This document shows positions 53,663-64,000 of a stretch of 64,000 nucleotides of DNA, one piece after another. The stretch spans positions 6,819,501 through 6,883,500 of the forward strand of contig NZ_CP109487.1 of NCBI RefSeq assembly GCF_036227605.1. The letters run 5' to 3'. The notes beneath the pieces were generated by a model that saw only the letters and a list, made by a program, of their open reading frames with translations, searched no databases and was not told where the DNA came from. The translations under genes and the position numbers were made by a program. How positions within the stretch are numbered: position 1 is the stretch's first letter; each line of letters begins with the position of its first letter. Origin of the DNA: Streptomyces sp. NBC_01439 (GTDB taxonomy: Bacteria; Actinomycetota; Actinomycetes; Streptomycetales; Streptomycetaceae).

Positions 53663-55225
53663 TCATCCCTTGGGTGAGGTGAGTTCCGTGGCCGCGAGGA
53701 GCGCGGCGAGTTCCACGAGGTCGGTGCCGGCGAGGCGGGGGAGGGCGCAGCCGGAGAGGGTGCGGCAGGCTTCGCGCCAGGCGGCGGGGATCGAGTCGCC
53801 GCCGCCGAGGACGCCGGTCAGCGCGCCGGCCAGGGCGGGGGCGGAGTCCGCGACGCGGGACAGGCAGGCGGCGGCCGGGACGGCCTCGGTCATCCTGCCG
53901 CGGGCGGCCGTGGCGAGGGCGAGGGCCACGGGGACGGTCTCGGCGGCGGCGATCCCGTAGCTGTAGACGTGGTCGACGATCTCGTGTTCGAGGGTGGGGA
54001 CGATGCCGAAGGCGCCGCCGTCCTTGTGGGTACGGGCGAGGCGGACGGCGTGCCGGGCGTTGCGGCCGATCTCGGTGGCCGCGGGGAGCTGGGCGAGGGC
54101 GGCGTCCACGGCGGCGTCCACGGCGTCGGCGGCGTCGGCGGCGTCGGCGGCGGAGGGGGTGGTGAGGGCGGTGGCGATGGCGGCGGCCATGGCGCGGGCG
54201 CCGTGCACCCCGTCGCCGTCCTGGGTGTAGCGGGCGTCGAACTCGGCGAGGTCGGCGGCGGCGCGGGCGTCGCCGGGATGCACGACGGCGAGGACGCAGG
54301 CGCGGACGCAGGCGGCGTCGTCGAAGTAGTGCGGGTTGTCGTGGCCGGTGGCGGGCGGGCGCAGGCCGGTGGCGAGGTTGCCGAGGCCGGCGCGGACGGA
54401 GATCCGGGCGCGGAGGGGGAGGACGGCGGACTCGACCTCGGGCGCGCGTTCCGCTGCCGCGGCGACTTCGGAGGCCAGGGCGTTCCACGCGAGGTCGATG
54501 GCGGCGCGCATGCGACGGGACCGGGAGAGGTCACTGAGGAGGACGCCGGCGGCGGTGAGCACGGACTCGGCGACGAACGCAGCCCATTCGGCGTCGTCGG
54601 AGGGCCCGAGGCGAAGGGGTTCGGGGGGCTGGTTGAGGGCGATGGGGACGGGGAGGGTGGTGGTGGCGTTCTGCTCGGCGAAGGTGTCGAGTTCGCGGGT
54701 CAGGCGGCGGGTCCACTCGGGCATCCGGCTGGCGCGGTGGCGGGCGGCGGGCCACCCGGCCGCGTCGCCGGCGGCGAGCCCGAGGAGGAGCCCCTCGATC
54801 GGCCGCACCCCTGCCGGTTCCCCTGCGGGGGGCTCGGCGGGTCGTTCCGGGGTCCGGACCCCGGTCCCGGCCGGGGCCCTCTGCCCGGCCCGGACCACGA
54901 TCCGGGACCCCGTCCCGGGGTGGGGTGCGAGGACGCTCCCCACCCCGCCGCCCTCCGCACCCGGGGGCAGCACCCCGGGCCGCTGCTCGGCCGGAGCCGG
55001 CCCGGCCCCCGTGACCAGCCGCATCGCGGGCAGCACCCGAGCCGACGCTCCGACCGGGGCCCGATCGTTCGGGGGCCGGCCTACCGGCTCGGCCGGGGCC
55101 GGGGCCGTACCCGGGGCCGGGCAGCCGGGCTCCGGCGCGCGTGGGGCCGCACCCGGGGGCGGGCTCTCGGGGCCCCGGTCCGCCGGGGGTGGCGCCAGCG
55201 TTTGGTCGTCCGGCGAGGGGGTCAT
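53663..55225 (-). CDS. Divergent ADP-ribosylglycohydrolase-fold protein with degenerate metal site
   Basis: The 520-aa protein has a Pro/Gly/Ala-rich N-terminus (1-145) and a C-terminal ADPRH-like domain. LLLGLAAGDAAGWPAARHRA corresponds to the first motif; SDDAEWAAFV to TDDT; QDGDGVHGARAMAAAI to the central motif. The last motif is RVADSAPALAGALTGVLGGG, in which the second acidic residue of the usual DxD is missing. Catalysis may be lost or changed; it may serve as a partner of the other three enzymes. ATG 55225 overlaps the upstream stop (ATGA). Confidence 0.8.
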   Translation of the reverse strand: MTPSPDDQTLAPPPADRGPESPPPGAAPRAPEPGCPAPGTAPAPAEPVGRPPNDRAPVGASARVLPAMRLVTGAGPAPAEQRPGVLPPGAEGGGVGSVLAPHPGTGSRIVVRAGQRAPAGTGVRTPERPAEPPAGEPAGVRPIEGLLLGLAAGDAAGWPAARHRASRMPEWTRRLTRELDTFAEQNATTTLPVPIALNQPPEPLRLGPSDDAEWAAFVAESVLTAAGVLLSDLSRSRRMRAAIDLAWNALASEVAAAAERAPEVESAVLPLRARISVRAGLGNLATGLRPPATGHDNPHYFDDAACVRACVLAVVHPGDARAAADLAEFDARYTQDGDGVHGARAMAAAIATALTTPSAADAADAADAVDAAVDAALAQLPAATEIGRNARHAVRLARTHKDGGAFGIVPTLEHEIVDHVYSYGIAAAETVPVALALATAARGRMTEAVPAAACLSRVADSAPALAGALTGVLGGGDSIPAAWREACRTLSGCALPRLAGTDLVELAALLAATELTSPKG

Positions 55226-56217
55226 CGGACGGCCTCGCATTCCGGGGTGAGGAGGTCCGCGATGTCCAGGACGTGGTAGCCCCGCATCGAGGGGAGGCAG
55301 CTGCCGCGTACCGGGCCGATGGCCGAGGACCAGGCGGCGGGGATCGCACCGGCGCCCGACAGCGCGCCGGCCAGGGCGCCCGCCACCGCCGCGGTGGTGT
55401 CGGCGTCGCGGCCCATGTTCACGGCGGTGAGGACGGAGGACGGGAAGTCGCCCCGGCAGGCGGCGAAGGCCCCGAAGGCCAGGCCCACCGCCTCCGGGGC
55501 CAGGTCGGTCCACGGGTAGCCGCCGATGACCACCGCCGAGCGCACCGCCCGTTCGCCGCGCGGGGCGGCGGTGACCGCCCGGCGCAGGGAGCGGGCCGTC
55601 CAGGAGTCGGACGGGATGACGGACAGGGCCGCGGAGATCGCCGAGGCGGGGGAGCCGCCGGCCATGGCGGCGGCCACGCCCGCCGCGACCGCCTGGCCGC
55701 CGTAGATGCCCTCCCCGTCGTGGCTGACCGAGCCGTCGACGGCGACGAGCCGGGCCGCTTCCGCGGGCCGGCCCGCGGCGAAGACGCCGAACGGCGCGGC
55801 CCGCATGGCCAGGCCGTCCGACCACGCGTGCCGGTGTTGGGCGGAGATGGGTGCGGCCAGGCCCCGCCGGAGGTTCTCCAAGGTGCCGCGCTCGGAGAAC
55901 CCGGCGCCCCGGAAGGGGCCTTCGTCGAGGTCGGCGATCCAGTGGTGCCAGGCCCGCTCCACGTGGGAGACGGTGAGCGCCGAGCCGTGCCGGGCCAGCA
56001 ACAGCCCCGAGAAGATCGCGTACTCGGTGTCGTCCGTGCCCGCCGGGTCCTCCGACACGAAACCTTCGATGCGGCCCCATTTCGCCCGGATCTGCGAAGG
56101 CTTCATGTTCTCCGCGGGGGCGCCCAGCGCGTCACCCACGGCGAGTCCGAGAAGAGCGCCCCTGGCCCGTTCGAGGAGGACCTGCGGATTGCATGCAATC
56201 AGCTTCATCGGCTCCAT
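55222..56217 (-). CDS. ADP-ribosylglycohydrolase (first gene of cluster)
   Basis: The 331-aa enzyme has complete motifs: GLAVGDALGAPAENM, AGTDDTEYAIFSGLLLA, HDGEGIYGGQAVAAGVAAAM and NMGRDADTTAAVAGALAGALSG. It lacks the disordered N-terminal extensions of its neighbours. The start ATG 56217 (MEPMKLIAC) has GGGAGAGG 6 nt upstream; ATG 56208 is a second choice. It is the promoter-proximal gene of a seven-gene coupled cluster (to 47255). The 250-bp gap to the divergent VIT1 gene must hold the promoter. Confidence 0.9.
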   Translation of the reverse strand: MEPMKLIACNPQVLLERARGALLGLAVGDALGAPAENMKPSQIRAKWGRIEGFVSEDPAGTDDTEYAIFSGLLLARHGSALTVSHVERAWHHWIADLDEGPFRGAGFSERGTLENLRRGLAAPISAQHRHAWSDGLAMRAAPFGVFAAGRPAEAARLVAVDGSVSHDGEGIYGGQAVAAGVAAAMAGGSPASAISAALSVIPSDSWTARSLRRAVTAAPRGERAVRSAVVIGGYPWTDLAPEAVGLAFGAFAACRGDFPSSVLTAVNMGRDADTTAAVAGALAGALSGAGAIPAAWSSAIGPVRGSCLPSMRGYHVLDIADLLTPECEAVR

Positions 56218-56467
56218 GGCGCGCCTCTCCCACATCGGATGGGGCTCATCATGAGCCCTTGGGGGATTTGTGCCATGGCATGTGGTTTGTCGCCCACCGC
56301 GAAACACCCCGCGAACACCCCCGTCACCCGGTCGCCGACCCGCAAAAGCCCAGGTAAGTACGGCCTTCCTTGCTGGCGGGCGGCAGAAATCGTGCGTAGT
56401 TTCGAGGTGTTCAGGGGGAGCGGGGCGCGTTGTGGCGTCCGTTCGCAGATTTGGGGAGATTCCACGC

Positions 56468-57199
56468 ATGTCCATCATCGACATCGAAGCACCGCTGCAC
56501 ACCGCGCACCGCGACAACCACACCCACCGCGACGTCAACGGTGGATGGCTGAGGCCGGCCGTCTTCGGCGCCATGGACGGACTCGTCTCGAACCTCGCCC
56601 TGATGACCGGTGTGGCCGGCGGCGCCGTCGCCCCGCAGACCGTCGTCATCACCGGGCTGGCGGGTCTCGCGGCCGGCGCCTTCTCGATGGCGGCCGGCGA
56701 ATACACCTCCGTCGCCTCGCAGCGCGAACTGGTCCTCGCCGAACTGGACGTGGAGCGCCAGCAGTTGCGCAGGCACCCGGTCGACGAGATGGAGGAGCTC
56801 GCCGAGCTCTACGTCTCCCGCGGCGTCGAGCCGCCGCTCGCCCGCGAGGTCGCCATGCAGCTGTCGCGCGATCCCGAGCAGGCGCTGGAGATCCACGCCC
56901 GCGAGGAGCTCGGGATCGACCCCGACGACCTGCCCTCGCCGCTGGTCGCGGCGGTCTCGTCGTTCGGTTCCTTCGCGCTGGGCGCGCTGCTCCCCGTCCT
57001 GCCGTACCTGCTCGGCGCCACGACCCTGTGGCCCGCGGTGCTGCTCGCGCTGGTCGGTCTCTTCGCCTGCGGCGCGGTCGTCTCCCGGGTCACCGCCCGG
57101 TCCTGGTGGTACAGCGGCGTCCGTCAGCTGGCCCTGGGTGGCGCGGCCGCGGGTGTGACGTACATCCTGGGAACCTGGATCGGTGGAGCCGTAGGCTGA
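56468..57199 (+). CDS. VIT1/CCC1-family iron/manganese transporter
   Basis: The 243-aa membrane protein has five hydrophobic segments, two before (about 35-75) and three after (about 155-240) a cytoplasmic metal-binding domain (about 85-150). Motifs: GGWLRPAVFGAMDGLVSNLALMTGVAGG, AGAFSMAAGEYTSVASQRELVLAEL (conserved Gly-Glu-Tyr) and PLAREVAMQLSRDPEQALEIHAREELGID. It would move Fe2+/Mn2+ out of the cytoplasm. No clear iron-box is visible upstream. ATG 56468 follows GGGGAG. Confidence 0.92.
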   Translation: MSIIDIEAPLHTAHRDNHTHRDVNGGWLRPAVFGAMDGLVSNLALMTGVAGGAVAPQTVVITGLAGLAAGAFSMAAGEYTSVASQRELVLAELDVERQQLRRHPVDEMEELAELYVSRGVEPPLAREVAMQLSRDPEQALEIHAREELGIDPDDLPSPLVAAVSSFGSFALGALLPVLPYLLGATTLWPAVLLALVGLFACGAVVSRVTARSWWYSGVRQLALGGAAAGVTYILGTWIGGAVG

Positions 57200-57515
57200 C
57201 CGCGGCTGGAGTGAGACACTATGCAGTACCCAACATAAGTAGTTCATTACCCGGCGGTTTCAATTCCGTGTCCGCCGGGAATCAGACCAGGACTCCGGGC
57301 AACGATGCCCGTCCTGCATCCGGACCTCCGCCCCGCGAAGAACCCTTGGCGCGCCGCGGAAGTCCGCTCTTTCTGCCTCGTGCAGTGTCCGCATGCTGGA
57401 ATGACGTATCCGCTTCTCGGGATTGTCGTCATCATGTAATCTGCACGAAATTTCGCAGAGGGCCAACGTCGTCCCTCGGCTATGCACATATGCCACGACG
57501 ACGACGGGAGAGCCG
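57200..57515. other. Region between VIT1 gene and gltB
   Basis: The 316-bp gap holds a hairpin terminator (CCCGGCGG 57250-57257 with CCGCCGGG 57272-57279), a GlnR-like half-box and a promoter region near 57423-57455. An AT-rich stretch at 57220-57250 has no assigned role. No ORF with support. Confidence 0.55.
57436..57451 (+). promoter_or_regulatory. GlnR-like half-box and -10 region before gltB
   Basis: GTAAT-CTGCAC-GAAAT matches the GTnAC-n6-GAAAC half-site of GlnR at 4 of 5 and 4 of 5 bases with exact spacing. It overlaps TAATCT (57437-57442), a good -10. CGAAATTTCG (57446-57455) is also a perfect palindrome. A second half-site is not obvious. Confidence 0.4.
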
Positions 57516-62106
<4,591 letters not shown>

Positions 62107-62114
<8 letters not shown>

Positions 62115-63567
62115 CCCGAAGGGCTTCCTCACCACCCCGCGCGAGACCGCCTGTACCCGTCCCGTCGCCGATCGGCTGAAGGACTGGAACGAGGTCTACG
62201 TCCCGGGCTCGCTGCTGCCGATCATCAGCAAGCAGGCCGGCCGCTGCATGGACTGCGGCATCCCGTTCTGCCACAACGGGTGCCCGCTCGGGAACCTGAT
62301 CCCGGAGTGGAACGACTTCTCGTACCGCGAGGACTGGACCGCCGCCTCCGAGCGCCTGCACGCGACGAACAACTTCCCGGAGTTCACCGGGCGGCTGTGC
62401 CCGGCCCCCTGCGAGTCGGCGTGCGTGCTCGGCATCAACCAGCCCGCCGTGACCATCAAGAACGTCGAAGTCTCGATCATCGACAAGGCGTGGGACAACG
62501 GCGACGTCACCCCGCAGGCGCCGGACCGGCTGTCCGGCAAGACGGCCGCCGTCATCGGCTCGGGCCCGGCCGGTCTCGCCGCCGCCCAGCAGCTGACCCG
62601 GGCCGGCCACACCGTGGTCGTGTACGAGCGCGCGGACCGCATCGGCGGCCTGCTGCGCTACGGCATCCCCGAGTTCAAGATGGAGAAGGTGCACATCAAC
62701 CGCCGCATCGAGCAGATGCGCGCGGAGGGCACCAAGTTCCGCACCGGCATCGAGGTCGGCCGCGACATCACCGCCACCGACCTGCGCAAGCGGTTCGACG
62801 CGGTGGTCATCGCGGCGGGCGCGACCGTCTCCCGCGACCTGCCGGTCCCGGGCCGCGAGCTGAACGGCATCCACTTCGCGATGGAGTACCTGCCGCTCGC
62901 CAACAAGGTCCAGGAGGGCGACTTCATGGCGCCCCCCATCACGGCCGAGGGCAAGCACGTGATCGTCATCGGCGGCGGCGACACCGGCGCGGACTGCGTG
63001 GGCACCGCCCACCGCCAGGGCGCGGCCTCGGTCACGCAGCTGGAGATCATGCCCAAGCCGGGCGAGGACCGCAACGCGAACCAGCCCTGGCCGACCTTCC
63101 CGATGCTCTACAAGGTCACCTCGGCCCACGAGGAGGGCGGCGAGCGGGTCTACTCCGTCTCCACCACCCACTTCGAGGGCGACGAGGACGGCAACGTCCA
63201 GGCCCTCCACCTGGTCGAGGTCGCCTTCGAGGACGGCAAGCTCGTCCAGAAGCCCGGCACCGAGCGCGTCCTCCCCGCGCAGCTGGTCACCCTGGCGATG
63301 GGCTTCACGGGCACCGACCAGGCGAACGGCCTCACCCAGCAGTTCGGCCTGGAGATGGACGCCCGCGGCAACATCGACCGCGACGCCTCCTACGCGACCA
63401 ACGTGGACGGCGTCTTCGTCGCCGGCGACGCGGGCCGCGGCCAGTCGCTCATCGTCTGGGCCATCGCGGAGGGCCGCTCGGCCGCCCGCGGCGTGGACCG
63501 CTTCCTGACCGGCAGCAGCGCCCTCCCGTACCCGGTCAAGCCGACGGACCGCTCGCTGACCGTCTGA
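62107..63567 (+). CDS. gltD: Glutamate synthase small subunit
   Basis: The 486-aa NADPH-oxidising subunit feeds electrons to GltB. Four-cysteine clusters: [17 protein letters not shown] (about 38-54) and [16 protein letters not shown] (about 98-113). FAD-binding [23 protein letters not shown]-binding [17 protein letters not shown], and the [18 protein letters not shown] motif near the end. ATG 62107 lies inside gltB's last codons. A cUUCGg terminator follows. Confidence 0.97.
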
Positions 63568-63579
63568 CCGCAGCAGTCC

Positions 63580-63599
63580 CCCTCCCCTTCGGGGGAGGG
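63580..63599 (+). terminator. gltBD terminator
   Basis: CCCTCCCC-TTCG-GGGGAGGG, an 8-bp stem with a UUCG tetraloop closed by C-G, 13 bp after the gltD stop. Confidence 0.75.
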
Positions 63600-63644
63600 A
63601 CCCCTCATACGGTCCGCACAATGACGTGCGGAACTCCCGACACC

Positions 63645-63680
63645 GCGCCCGCCACGTCCCCGACCAGGGGTGGCGGGCGC
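63645..63680 (-). terminator. Terminator of the GntR-type gene
   Basis: GCGCCCGCCAC (63645-63655) pairs with GTGGCGGGCGC (63670-63680), with an inner CCCC/GGGG pairing, 17 bp past the stop of the minus-strand gene. Confidence 0.7.
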
Positions 63681-63696
63681 TGTGGCGTGTTCGGGG

Positions 63697-64000
63697 TCAG
63701 GTTTCGTGTGTGAACTCGTACCGAAGCTCATAGAGGTGGCCGGCCTTGACCATGACAGTGACTTCGACAGGCCGGTCGCCTTCGCCGTAGACGGTGCGGA
63801 GGGTACGCAGCACCGGCAGCTCACCGGGGAGGCGCAGGGCCGTGTACTGCTCCTGCGTCGCCACGCGGGCGGAGACCCGGTCCACGCTGTGGCGCGGCGG
63901 GAAGCCGAGTGCGGTCAGCAGGGTCGGTGTGCCACCCCGGATCCGACGCGGCTCGGCAAGTGCCGTGGCGCGCGCGATGCCCAGGGGGTAGTACGAGGCG
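63697..64000 (-). CDS. GntR-family regulator, UTRA domain (5' truncated by window end)
   Basis: The minus-strand frame is open from the window end to TGA 63697, giving the last ~101 residues. It has the C-terminal part of a UTRA ligand-binding domain of HutC/FarR-type GntR regulators: [83 protein letters not shown]. The winged-helix DNA-binding domain would lie beyond 64000. Ligand and target genes are unknown. It is convergent with gltD. Confidence 0.85.
   Translation of the reverse strand, partial: ASYYPLGIARATALAEPRRIRGGTPTLLTALGFPPRHSVDRVSARVATQEQYTALRLPGELPVLRTLRTVYGEGDRPVEVTVMVKAGHLYELRYEFTHET

Noticed and set aside
56218..56467. Iron-box (DmdR/DtxR type) before the VIT1 transporter
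   Set aside because: No TTAGGTTAGGCTAACCTAA-like palindrome found in the gap.

Overview
The window is chromosomal DNA of a Streptomyces or a very close relative. It has very high GC, with G or C at almost every third codon position, many GTG starts, ATGA/GTGA start-stop overlaps and several apparently leaderless genes. The gene order (ylmE-sepF-ylmG-divIVA, ileS, lspA-rluD, dnaE, his operon, trp genes, lgt, gltBD) matches, from memory, the conserved core of Streptomyces genomes (roughly the S. coelicolor SCO2080 to SCO2024 stretch, read in this direction). I see no rRNA, tRNA, insertion sequence, prophage or CRISPR array.

Layout. 1-2907: tail of the division/polar-growth cluster (YggS-type PLP protein, SepF, YggT, DivIVA). 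3070-3466: a ~400-bp nested palindromic repeat. 3532-6967: ileS behind an isoleucine T-box leader. 7291-11901: TraR/DksA-like protein, signal peptidase II, RluD-type pseudouridine synthase, GNAT protein, CPA1 antiporter. 12045-19661: MscS channel, hydrolase, secreted M43 protease, PhoD phosphatase, DsbA-like protein, membrane protein and DUF2252 protein. 19834-30887: replicative DnaE, a 54-aa basic protein, NYN protein, an ABC exporter pair, YbaK, LON-substrate-domain protein and a beta-helix membrane protein.

31014-36715: a tightly coupled hisD-hisC-hisB-(55-aa membrane peptide)-hisH-priA-ridA-hisF operon. PriA is expected to serve both histidine and tryptophan synthesis, and no trpF is present in the window. 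36740-37136 holds a second copy of the palindromic repeat. 37184-46008: hisI, trpE, three small membrane proteins typical of actinobacterial trp loci, trpC, trpM, trpB, trpA and a second DsbA-like protein, followed by lgt.

47255-56217 is the most accessory-looking part. Seven minus-strand genes are translationally coupled: four divergent ADP-ribosylglycohydrolase-fold proteins, a ribokinase-type PfkB kinase, a class III CoA-transferase and a CitE-like lyase. I regard this as the best candidate for an undescribed pathway. The window ends with a VIT1-type transporter, glutamate synthase gltB-gltD, and the C-terminal UTRA domain of a GntR-type regulator cut by the window edge.

Other signals include a family of short palindromic repeats placed mostly at convergent gene ends, a set of TAnnnT-like -10 hexamers 6-8 nt before start codons (leaderless transcription), strong hairpin terminators, and a GlnR-like half-box before gltB.
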